DNA of 12,775 nt from SOKG01 sp964502665. Lineage in GTDB: Bacteria > Chloroflexota > Dehalococcoidia > SZUA-161. Below the pieces are notes generated by a model. It saw nothing but the letters and a program-made list of their open reading frames with translations. It ran no database searches and was not told the DNA's origin. The position numbers and the translations under genes are program-made. Below are positions 5,709 through 12,775 of the stretch, piece after piece. Position 1 is the first letter of the stretch. Every line of letters begins with the position of its first letter. Where the stretch lies: contig CAZCXP010000068.1 of assembly GCA_964502665.1 (NCBI GenBank), forward strand, positions 1 through 12,775, given 5' to 3'.

Positions 5709-7301
5709 TTACTCTAGATAGTCTTTCAGCTTCTTTGACCTGCTAGGGTGACGCAGCTTGCGGAGTGCTTTAGCTTCAATTTGTCGGATACGCTCCCTGG
5801 TAACGCCAAATTCCTTGCCAACCTCTTCCAGGGTGCGGCTGCGCCCGTCTTCGAGGCCAAATCTTAGTTGGAGAACGCGACGCTCCCTCGGAGTTAGAGT
5901 GGAGAGCACTTCCTCAACCTGATCCTTGAGCAAGTTCAGTGAAGCAGCCTCCACGGGAGGCATGGTGGAGCGGTCTTCGATGAAGTCACCAAGGTGACTG
6001 TCTTCCTCTTCTCCTATTGGCATCTCCAGAGACACCGGCTCCTGGGATATCTTGATAATCTCCCTTACCTTCTCAGGTAAGATACCCATACCCCTGGCTA
6101 TTTCCTCGGAGGTCGGTTCGCGCCCATACTCCTGGGACAAGCGTCTACTTGTTCGAATAAGCTTGTTTATGGTCTCTACCATATGAACGGGGATGCGAAT
6201 AGTACGCGCTTTGTCTGCTATATCCCTGGTGATCGCCTGGCGGATCCACCAAGTAGCATAAGTGCTGAACTTGTACCCCTTGCGGTAGTCGAACTTCTCC
6301 ACCGCCCGGATGAGTCCGATGTTGCCCTCCTGAATAAGATCAAGGAGCGACATGCCTCGCCCGATGTATTTCTTAGCGATGCTGACCACAAGGCGAAGGT
6401 TAGCTTCAATTAGGTGGCGCTGCGCCTTGGCGCCTTCCTCCCTCAAATGCTCCCAATGGTCTCGCAGTTGAGGCTCCAATGGTTCGAACTTGTTTCGAAA
6501 CTCGGGCTGTAGGGTTAAGCTGACTAACTCAGGGAATGAGCAGCTCTCACCAATGGCATGGAGCACATCCAGAGGAACGATGGAAATAAGGAGAGAAAGG
6601 TCCTTGAGCGCCTGTTCCGCATCGTGAGGGCTTGTACCAGTCCTCTCGACCGCACCCTTTGACAAGCTCTGGGTGATCTCGTTATCGATAGCGGTTCGCA
6701 TCTTCGGGTCGAGAATTCGCTGGGGCACACCAACCAGCCTTGGTAGCTCAAGCTCCTCCTCCAATGCGACAATGAAAGGAGAAAACTGACCCAGCGTGGT
6801 TAGCACGGCGATTGCAGTATCGACAGGAGAAGGAAATTGCCCGTGTCTATCGAGCCATTCCTCTTCAATTCTCCTGATGTATTTGCCTTCTTCCATCTTC
6901 CTCGCCAGCTGCTTCTCCTCTCTGGCGCTGAGCAAAGAAACACGCCCCATCTCCCGAAGGTACATCCTTACTGGGTCGTCGATCATTTCCTCCAGCTCCA
7001 ACCCAGCCTCTTGCAGTTCTTCGACCTCAGCTTCCGCCTCCCAGATCGCGGTGTCAGGGGGCTCCGCCACAGCCAAGACCCCCAGCTCATCGCCCACTTT
7101 AGCCTTGTTCTCAGCTAGTGAGACAAAGATGTCCTCTTCGTGCACCGCGCTTTCGTCAAGTTTCGACCCAGATGGAAAGATATCCTCTTCCTGCTCCTCT
7201 TCCTCTTCCTCGTGCTTGGCCGCGGATGCGTAGGGATCCTCTGCTAAGAGGTCTCCCTCTTCGTAGAAGAATCCTTCCAGTTCCTTCGGTTCCTCTTTCA
7301 T
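5709..7301 (-). CDS. rpoD: Housekeeping RNA polymerase sigma factor RpoD/SigA
   Basis: The primary sigma-70 factor, which directs RNA polymerase to most promoters. In 530 residues the order is: a strongly acidic N-terminus (1-105, with HEEEEEEQEED at 30-40) in place of a recognisable region 1.1; region 1.2 (DDPVRMYLREMGRVSLLSAREE, 108-129); a spacer of about 150 residues (141-290); region 2 (LIEANLRLVVSIAKKYIGRG to QAITRDIADKARTIR, 297-369) with the -10 recognition helix; region 3 (about 374-450); and region 4 with the -35 recognition helix (LEEVGKEFGVTRERIRQIEAKALRKLRHP, 491-519). The ATG overlaps the dnaG stop as ATGA and is preceded by GAGAGGA, so translation is coupled to the primase. dnaG-rpoD adjacency is the classic macromolecular-synthesis arrangement. 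I found no separate promoter in front of it. Confidence 0.97.
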   Translation of the reverse strand: MKEEPKELEGFFYEEGDLLAEDPYASAAKHEEEEEEQEEDIFPSGSKLDESAVHEEDIFVSLAENKAKVGDELGVLAVAEPPDTAIWEAEAEVEELQEAGLELEEMIDDPVRMYLREMGRVSLLSAREEKQLARKMEEGKYIRRIEEEWLDRHGQFPSPVDTAIAVLTTLGQFSPFIVALEEELELPRLVGVPQRILDPKMRTAIDNEITQSLSKGAVERTGTSPHDAEQALKDLSLLISIVPLDVLHAIGESCSFPELVSLTLQPEFRNKFEPLEPQLRDHWEHLREEGAKAQRHLIEANLRLVVSIAKKYIGRGMSLLDLIQEGNIGLIRAVEKFDYRKGYKFSTYATWWIRQAITRDIADKARTIRIPVHMVETINKLIRTSRRLSQEYGREPTSEEIARGMGILPEKVREIIKISQEPVSLEMPIGEEEDSHLGDFIEDRSTMPPVEAASLNLLKDQVEEVLSTLTPRERRVLQLRFGLEDGRSRTLEEVGKEFGVTRERIRQIEAKALRKLRHPSRSKKLKDYLE

Positions 7302-9124
7302 TGATCCTCTCTATGAGAAAAGCTTGGTTCAGTCCTTTCCCTCATGGTCTCAACCATCTGAATATCGACTTCTACGATCCGCTGCTGGACAATAGCCAGA
7401 CTTTCTGGGTCCAAATCTCCCGTACTGACCTTAGCCACATCTTCAGAGGTGAAAAACTCCTCTTGGAGCCTTAACCTTCGCTCATCAAGACGCCGTATGC
7501 AATCGGCAAGCGCCTTTTCCTGTTCCGCCTCCCCCATAGGGGGCAGAGCCCTCTCAGATACTGCTTGAAGGTGCCCTTGGAGGTCGATAGTGACCATCTG
7601 GGATAGCTCATCAGCAGTTGAAGCATGGTGCCAGGCGGCAAATACCTCCCTGTTTTCACTACGCTCAAAATGCTCGGGGGTGAGCCCCTTGGCTCTGTCC
7701 CTCAGCTCCGGATGCTGTAGCAACAAAGCAAGGCAATACTCCTCCAGTGGATCACCGGATGGGGCAGGGGCGATAGGCTTGGACTCGCCCCTCCTGACCT
7801 TCTCACTCCGAGTGCGATGCAGACGTGCCGACATCCCTATGAGCGTTCTCTCACTGACTCCCAGCAAACCAGCCAGCTTCCCCAGGTAGAACTCTCGTTC
7901 CACATCATCCTCCAGCTCGGCGATCAGGGGCAAGAGCTGCTCGCCTGCCAGCGACTTCCCCTCCGGCTTGGTAAGGTCCACCTTTGAAGGCATCACTGCA
8001 ATAAGGTGATCCATTAGAGGCAAAGCCCGGTCAACCAGCCGCTGCCATTCCTCAGGGTCTTCTCGAATCACCGCATCAGGGTCTTTGCCCTGGGGCAAGG
8101 GAATTATGCTTATCTCGGCTCTAAGCTTGGAGGTGGTTCCAAGCAAAGTAGGCATCGCCAAATCCTGCCGATCAAGCGAACGGCGAGCGACCTCGATGCC
8201 GCGCATAGTGGCGGCATCGCCGGCTATATCTGGGTCGAGGGCGAAAGCCAGGCTCCTGGTCAATCCCCTGAGTATCTTTATTTGCTTCTCGGTGAGAGCG
8301 GTTCCCATCGAGGCCACCACGTTGGTCGCGCCATGCTGGTGAGGGGTGATAACATCCGTGTAACCTTCAACGATAACCGCCAGCTTCCTCTCTCGAATTG
8401 CGCCCTGGGCACGATCGATGCCATAGAGGACGCCGCTCTTGTCGAAAATCGCTGTTTGCGGCGAGTTCAGATACTTAGGTAAGGAATCATCCAAAGCACG
8501 AGCGCCAAAGCCGACAACCTTACCTTTGATGTCCCTGATGGGAAACATCAGCCGGTGACGAAAGTAGTCATATGTTCTGCCTTCCTTTTCTCCCAGCAAC
8601 CCCAGTGCCAGGAGTTCCTTCTCCGCGTAACCTAGCTTGGTGAGATGCTCTTTCAACCCTTCCCCTGAGCTGAAACCTAGCTGGAAGTCAGCAACGGCCT
8701 CTTGGGTAAGGCCACGCTTGTTGACATAATCTCGCGCTGGTTTGGCTATCGGCGCCTTCAAGAGCAAATCATGGTAGTATTGCGCCGCAGCCTCGTTTAT
8801 CCCATAGAGCCTGTCCGCTGTCTTGTCCTCAGCGGCCTCTTTCCTCCGAGCCAGGGAGACTCCTGCTCTCTGCGCCAGCATCTTCAGCGCCTCGCTGAAG
8901 TCAATCCCTTCCTTTTTCATCACGAAGGAGACCAGGTCTCCACCGGCGCCGCAGCCAAAGCACCTCCAGGACTGTCGGTCGGGGAAGACAAAGAAGGAGG
9001 GCGTCTTCTCTTCATGGAATGGGCAAAGCGCCTTGAGGTTACGCCCCGCCGGGTTTAGATTTACATAGCCTTGGATGACGTCGGCTATATCCAACCTCTG
9101 CTTTATCTCATCGATGGTGCTCAT
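7298..9124 (-). CDS. dnaG: DNA primase (DnaG)
   Basis: Makes the RNA primers for replication at the fork, with the replicative helicase as partner. The 608 residues contain the N-terminal zinc domain (Cys34, His37, Cys55, Cys58 in CPFHEEKTPSF and CFGCGAGGD), the primase core, and the Toprim metal site with Glu253 in EGYTD and Asp297/Asp299 in LDPDIAG. The C-terminal part from about residue 440 would be the helicase-binding domain. Two Toprim positions differ from the forms I remember: EGYMD is EGYTD, and DGD is DPD. The metal-binding acids themselves are kept. ATG 9124 follows the dgt stop by 1 nt and has only a poor ribosome site, so it depends on coupling. It ends by overlapping rpoD by 4 nt. 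Confidence 0.97.
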   Translation of the reverse strand: MSTIDEIKQRLDIADVIQGYVNLNPAGRNLKALCPFHEEKTPSFFVFPDRQSWRCFGCGAGGDLVSFVMKKEGIDFSEALKMLAQRAGVSLARRKEAAEDKTADRLYGINEAAAQYYHDLLLKAPIAKPARDYVNKRGLTQEAVADFQLGFSSGEGLKEHLTKLGYAEKELLALGLLGEKEGRTYDYFRHRLMFPIRDIKGKVVGFGARALDDSLPKYLNSPQTAIFDKSGVLYGIDRAQGAIRERKLAVIVEGYTDVITPHQHGATNVVASMGTALTEKQIKILRGLTRSLAFALDPDIAGDAATMRGIEVARRSLDRQDLAMPTLLGTTSKLRAEISIIPLPQGKDPDAVIREDPEEWQRLVDRALPLMDHLIAVMPSKVDLTKPEGKSLAGEQLLPLIAELEDDVEREFYLGKLAGLLGVSERTLIGMSARLHRTRSEKVRRGESKPIAPAPSGDPLEEYCLALLLQHPELRDRAKGLTPEHFERSENREVFAAWHHASTADELSQMVTIDLQGHLQAVSERALPPMGEAEQEKALADCIRRLDERRLRLQEEFFTSEDVAKVSTGDLDPESLAIVQQRIVEVDIQMVETMRERTEPSFSHREDQ

Positions 9125-9125
9125 A

Positions 9126-10181
9126 CTAGTAACCCTGGTGTTTGAAGGTCAAGACACCGTGTTCCTCAGCCAGCCTCAGCGCGTAGTTATCAGTCATGCC
9201 CGCGATGTAGTCCATCACCCCGCGCTTCATATCATCGCCGCTGGCATATTCGCTGGGAAGCTTATCTGGATTCTCGATGAAGTATTGATATAGAAAACGC
9301 ACCACCTGCTTTGCTCTTTCAGCTTCTGCCCTTGCTGTCTGAACTTCATATACATTCTGGAAAAGGAACTGACGGAGGCTATTCGCCGCCTCCAGAGCCT
9401 GTGGACTCATGGTGATCACTGGCGGCCCTCCCTCAACCAGACCCGTGGCCGACCAGGACTGATCAATGGTATCGCAGACCATGGTGTTGATCCTCTCCGA
9501 ATTTGATACCCCTAAGACGGCGACTGCTGACCGCGGTAGATCGCCCTCCTTGATTAGTCCGGCTCTTATGGCATCGCCGATGTCATGGTTGATATAGGCT
9601 ACAGAATCAGCTAGCCTGCATATCTGGGCCTCCAGGGTGCTCGGAAGGTCCCAGATGTGGCCCAAAATATCCTGCTTACTTTTGGAGTGCTTCAGGATGC
9701 CTTCTCTCACTTCCCAGGTTAGGTTGAGTCCTTTGCCATCCTTCTCCAGCAGTTCGACAACCCTCAGGCTTTGTTCATTGTGGCTAAATCCCTGGGAACA
9801 TAGATCGTTGAGCACCTCCTCGCCTACATGGCCGAAGGGAGTATGTCCCAGGTCATGGCCAAGGGAGATCGCTTCGGCAAGGTCCTCATTCAGGTTCAGG
9901 GCGCGAGCGATGGAGCGCGCGACCTGAGAGACCTCCAACGTATGGGTGAGCCGGGTAACATAGTGATCACCTAGGGGAGCGATGAACACCTGCGTCTTGT
10001 GTTTGAGCCGGCGAAACGCTTTGGAGTGGATGATGCGGTCACGGTCACGCTGGAACTCGGTGCGCATCTCCGATGGAGCCTCAGCCCTCACCCTACCCTG
10101 GGTTAACCTGCTCTTCGCCGCGTAAGGCGATAAGCTCTCCTCCCTCTCCTCCAGCCGCTGGCGAATGCCATTGTGTGTCAT
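9126..10181 (-). CDS. dgt: dGTPase-like HD-domain dNTP triphosphohydrolase
   Basis: A metal-dependent enzyme that removes triphosphate whole from deoxynucleoside triphosphates, so trimming dNTP pools. It has 351 residues. The N-terminal signature LSPYAAKSR then TEFQRDRDRIIHSKAFRRLKHKTQVF (about 17-66) is diagnostic of the family. The HD metal site is visible as His80 (RLTHTLEVSQ), His109-Asp110 (SLGHDLGHTPFGH) and Asp192 (LADSVAYINHDI). The length fits the shorter dGTPase-like group rather than the 505-residue E. coli Dgt, so substrate preference among dNTPs is open. The ATG has no clear ribosome site and lies 12 nt after the ppsA stop; dnaG begins 1 nt after its own stop. Placement just ahead of the primase suggests joint control of nucleotide supply and replication, which is inference. 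Confidence 0.92.
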   Translation of the reverse strand: MTHNGIRQRLEEREESLSPYAAKSRLTQGRVRAEAPSEMRTEFQRDRDRIIHSKAFRRLKHKTQVFIAPLGDHYVTRLTHTLEVSQVARSIARALNLNEDLAEAISLGHDLGHTPFGHVGEEVLNDLCSQGFSHNEQSLRVVELLEKDGKGLNLTWEVREGILKHSKSKQDILGHIWDLPSTLEAQICRLADSVAYINHDIGDAIRAGLIKEGDLPRSAVAVLGVSNSERINTMVCDTIDQSWSATGLVEGGPPVITMSPQALEAANSLRQFLFQNVYEVQTARAEAERAKQVVRFLYQYFIENPDKLPSEYASGDDMKRGVMDYIAGMTDNYALRLAEEHGVLTFKHQGY

Positions 10182-10193
10182 AAAGGTATTCGC

Positions 10194-12461
10194 TTACGCT
10201 GGGGCTCTGGATAATCTCTGCTCCGCAGCGGCGATGATTTCCCTGGTTTCATCGATGACATCTCGATTCACCGACACCGACGTGATTCCCCACTCCACAA
10301 GCTTCTCCGTGATCTCAGGATAGACCGAAGGCGCCTGCCCACAGATAGAGCAAGTGACTCCTCTGGCAATGGAAGCTTTGATCACTCTCTCGAGAGCCAT
10401 AAGCACTGCCTCATTTCGTTCATCGAACTGCTCAGCCAGCACCTCGTTGTCCCGATCGACCCCCAGGATAAGCTGGGTGAGGTCGTTGGAGCCAATCGAG
10501 ATGCCATCGATCCCGACGTCGAGGAACTTATCAATGAGAAAGACGTTAGACGGCACTTCGACCATCATCCACAGCTTGAAGTCGTGGGAACGGTGCAGCC
10601 CCTCGGCAGCCAGCATCTTCTTGATCTCAGCCAATCCAGCCACCGTACGCACAAAGGGAATCATCACCCACAGGTTCTTATAGTTCTCCCTCACCCTCTT
10701 TATTGCCTCTACCTCCAGCTTGAAGATATCGGGTTCACGGATATAGCGGGTGCCTCCCCGGTAGCCAATCATGGGATTCTCTTCATTTACCTCGTACTCC
10801 TCACCCCCCTTAAGGTGGCGGTATTCGTTAGTCTTGAAATCCGTAGTGCGGTAGACAACCGGTCGAGGGTCGAAGGCCCTGGCGAAGGTGGTAAGGCCTT
10901 GAGCAATCCCAGATGTGAACTCCTCCCCCCTGCCTTCTTTAAGCATGTATCTGGGGTGCTCCCCAATCTCAGCGATCACGAACTCTGCACGAAGAAGCCC
11001 CACCCCATCGACATCGCGAGCAGCTACGGCCTCAGCCAAATCCGGCTCGGCGAGATTGACATAAAGCTTGGTGCGTGTCTTGACTGCCCTTTTGGGGGCT
11101 GTGACAGAGGGAGCTGCTACTTTGGCAGCTACCGTGCCTTCATAGACCTTCCCCTGCGATCCATCCACGGTGACCATCTGATCTGGCTTGAGTATCTGGC
11201 TGCCACCGCCGGTTCCCACCACACAGGGGATTCCCAACTCCCTGCTCACAATCGCAGCATGGCAGGTCCTACCACCTCGGTCGGTGACGATGCCGTTTGC
11301 CCGTTTCATCGCGGGCACAAAGTCGGGGGTTGTCATCTCAGCCACCAGAACGTCTCCTTCTTTCACCTCACCTATCCTGGACGCATCCACTATGACCTTC
11401 ACCGGACCAGATCCCAGCCCGGGGCTTGCCGGAGAGCCACTGACGAGAACAGGTGCTTGGAGCACCTCCTCCACCATCTCTTCACCGACCGGCTTCAGCG
11501 TGGTTATAGGACGAGTCTGAACGATATAGAGTTCTCCCCCTTCCTTAGCCCATTCGATATCCTGGGGAAACTGATATAGAGCCTCGATCCTGGCGCCAAG
11601 CTTAGCCAAGGTAACGATCTCATCATCGCTTATCTTCTGCTTTTCCTGAGCAGCCTCCGAAACTGGAAGCTTGATATTGGCCTCCTCGAAGTCCCCTCCC
11701 ACTTCTGGGCTCTTGACCAGGTGCCAATCCTGTTTGGCAATTCGTTTCTCCAAGATGCCGAAATCACCCTTGTTCACCAGATAGAGGTCAGGGGTCATCT
11801 CTCCAGAGACAATAGCCTCGCCCAGGCCATAGACAGCTTCAATGGCGATCTCATCCTCGTTCGTTAGCGGTTCCACAGTGAACATGACACCGGCTGCCTC
11901 CGATTGCACCATCTTCTGCACTGGCACCGCGATCCCCACCTTGAGATGGTCAAGACCTTGCTCGTGCCTGTAGAAAATGGCCCTGGGCTCAAACAGCGAG
12001 GCCCAGCATCCCTGTACCGCGTCGACGACCTCTTCTTCACCCTGAACATTGAGAAAAGTGCGTTGCTGACCAGCAAAGGAGGCCTCGGGCAGGTCTTCAG
12101 CGGTGGCCGAGGAGCGTACCGCCACCAAGCCACCCATCTTGTTGTAGGCCTCCCTTATCTCATCAGCAATTTGTTCAGGCATCATGGCATTAGTTATCAC
12201 CTCCTTGATGCTCGCAGAGACCTGTCTGAGTTGCTCACTGTCATCTGGGTTCAATGGTTTCAGTATCTCCTCGATCTGTGGGCGGAGCCCCGACGCGTCT
12301 AAGAAGCGAAAATAGCTGTCGGTGGTAACAATGAATCCCGGAGGCACCGGAATCGCCGCTTTGGTAAGTTCCCCCAGGTTCGCCCCCTTCCCTCCAACCA
12401 AGAGGAGATCCTCTTTATCAACCTCATCGAACCAAACGAGCGCCCTGCCGTCTTTTTTCAT
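10194..12461 (-). CDS. ppsA: Phosphoenolpyruvate synthase
   Basis: Converts pyruvate, ATP and water to phosphoenolpyruvate, AMP and phosphate, the entry to gluconeogenesis. Domains in the 755-residue form: the N-terminal pyruvate/ATP-binding domain (LVGGKGANLGEL from residue 21; VRSSATAEDLPEASFAGQ, 115-132), the swivelling phosphohistidine domain with catalytic His401 in TDRGGRTCHAAIVSRELGIPC, and the C-terminal TIM barrel with MIGYRGG, SIGSNDLTQ and the acid/base Cys707 in CSICGQAPS. E. coli PpsA has 792 residues. I prefer ATG 12461: GGAGGAAG stands upstream (12478-12471) and the family start (VWFDEV) follows closely. ATG 12503 would add 14 residues but lies about 6 nt from the predicted transcription start and has no ribosome site. 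First gene of the ppsA-dgt-dnaG-rpoD run. Confidence 0.94.
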   Translation of the reverse strand: MKKDGRALVWFDEVDKEDLLLVGGKGANLGELTKAAIPVPPGFIVTTDSYFRFLDASGLRPQIEEILKPLNPDDSEQLRQVSASIKEVITNAMMPEQIADEIREAYNKMGGLVAVRSSATAEDLPEASFAGQQRTFLNVQGEEEVVDAVQGCWASLFEPRAIFYRHEQGLDHLKVGIAVPVQKMVQSEAAGVMFTVEPLTNEDEIAIEAVYGLGEAIVSGEMTPDLYLVNKGDFGILEKRIAKQDWHLVKSPEVGGDFEEANIKLPVSEAAQEKQKISDDEIVTLAKLGARIEALYQFPQDIEWAKEGGELYIVQTRPITTLKPVGEEMVEEVLQAPVLVSGSPASPGLGSGPVKVIVDASRIGEVKEGDVLVAEMTTPDFVPAMKRANGIVTDRGGRTCHAAIVSRELGIPCVVGTGGGSQILKPDQMVTVDGSQGKVYEGTVAAKVAAPSVTAPKRAVKTRTKLYVNLAEPDLAEAVAARDVDGVGLLRAEFVIAEIGEHPRYMLKEGRGEEFTSGIAQGLTTFARAFDPRPVVYRTTDFKTNEYRHLKGGEEYEVNEENPMIGYRGGTRYIREPDIFKLEVEAIKRVRENYKNLWVMIPFVRTVAGLAEIKKMLAAEGLHRSHDFKLWMMVEVPSNVFLIDKFLDVGIDGISIGSNDLTQLILGVDRDNEVLAEQFDERNEAVLMALERVIKASIARGVTCSICGQAPSVYPEITEKLVEWGITSVSVNRDVIDETREIIAAAEQRLSRAPA

Positions 12462-12515
12462 AACGTGAAGCTTCCTCCAGTTCGGTTTTTTGATAGCGAA
12501 CATACCGATGTGCGT

Positions 12516-12543
12516 ATTATAACACTTTGCAGCAAGCTTTAAA
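12516..12543 (-). promoter_or_regulatory. Sigma-70 type promoter for the ppsA-dgt-dnaG-rpoD run
   Basis: On the minus strand TTTAAA (12543-12538; 4 of 6) is followed after 16 bp by a perfect TATAAT (12521-12516). Transcription would start at an A near 12509. The leader to the preferred ppsA start would be about 48 nt and contains GGAGGAAG at 12478-12471. This is the only promoter I can place for the four genes. Confidence 0.55.
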
Positions 12544-12585
12544 GGAGAAATATAGCGCTGAACAAACCCTTAGTCAAAAATGGGC

Positions 12586-12765
12586 TACATACCCCAAAAC
12601 AGCGATTACCTTTTAAAATAAGGGGGATGGGTGTCATTGCGAGCGAAGCGAAGCAATCTCACCATAAATGCATTCAAGATTGCTTCGTCGCTAACGCTCC
12701 TCGCAATGACATAGGAATGTGGCAACACGAACTTGGTTTCCAATCGCTGTTTTTGGGTACATACC
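12586..12765. mobile_element. MITE-like non-coding element with nested inverted repeats and 8-bp flanking direct repeat
   Basis: Outer arms TACCCCAAAACAGCGATT (12590-12607) and AATCGCTGTTTTTGGGTA (12742-12759) are reverse complements at 17 of 18 positions. TACATACC occurs at 12586-12593 and again at 12758-12765, as an 8-bp target duplication would if the element proper is 12594-12757 (164 bp). Inside is a second inverted repeat, 12632-12711. There is no open frame, so any movement would need a transposase from elsewhere. It lies upstream of ppsA, beyond its promoter, and fills most of the 272 bp before the window edge. The name MITE-like is an inference from structure. Confidence 0.55.
12632..12711. 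repeat. Inner inverted repeat of the TGTCATTGCGAG type
   Basis: The left arm is 12632-12659 and the right arm 12677-12711. Both share a perfect outer 12 bp (TGTCATTGCGAG) and a perfect inner 10 bp (GAAGCAATCT). Between these blocks the left arm has 6 nt (CGAAGC) and the right arm 13 nt, giving an asymmetric internal loop; the central loop is 17 nt. I recall near-identical GTCATTGCGAG...GAAGCAATCT palindromes as dispersed repeats in several bacterial phyla, but did not search. Confidence 0.8.
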
Positions 12766-12775
12766 GTAGACTAGT

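Noticed and set aside
6796..7233. 145-residue serine-rich open frame on the plus strand
   Set aside because: The serine-rich composition is just the complement of the glutamate-rich start of rpoD.
10584..11579. 331-residue open frame on the plus strand
   Set aside because: It lies wholly inside ppsA on the opposite strand, has no ribosome site, and its protein has no family-like motifs; ppsA has all catalytic motifs.

Overview
The window reads as ordinary bacterial chromosome, most likely from the Chloroflexota (class Dehalococcoidia). That assignment is an inference. It rests on a two-gene (split) transketolase, a dgt-dnaG-rpoD string with ppsA in front, a SigA-type factor with an acidic N-terminus and a long spacer, and two intergenic palindrome families that recall repeats scattered through such genomes. 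No search could be run to confirm it. Coding density is high, and no rRNA, tRNA, CRISPR array, phage or plasmid gene is visible.

Layout. Plus strand, 1-1856: the last codons of proB, then proA (last shared steps to proline), an intergenic palindromic repeat, and a 102-residue acidic protein of unknown function. Minus strand, 3799 back to 1935: the N- and C-terminal halves of transketolase, convergent with the acidic-protein gene. Plus strand, 3912-5632: a metal-dependent amidohydrolase, the RNA 2',3'-cyclic phosphodiesterase ThpR, and a 70-residue zinc-ribbon protein with its own good promoter and a GTG start. Minus strand, 12461 back to 5709: a tight four-gene run ppsA > dgt > dnaG > rpoD, with a promoter in front of ppsA. 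It joins phosphoenolpyruvate synthesis, dNTP hydrolysis, replication priming and the housekeeping sigma factor. The right end (12586-12765) holds a small non-coding element made of nested inverted repeats, bracketed by an 8-bp direct repeat.

The four promoters I could place all have sigma-70-like -10 and -35 boxes at 16-17 bp spacing, which fits the SigA encoded here. The transketolase and amidohydrolase promoters are divergent and physically overlap. The amidohydrolase start lacks a Shine-Dalgarno site and sits at the end of three 8-bp direct repeats phased at exactly 11 bp. I see no convincing new multi-gene system. The most unusual items are the nested MITE-like element, the phased repeats at the amidohydrolase start, and a 9-bp perfect hairpin inside the N-terminal extension of the transketolase N subunit.
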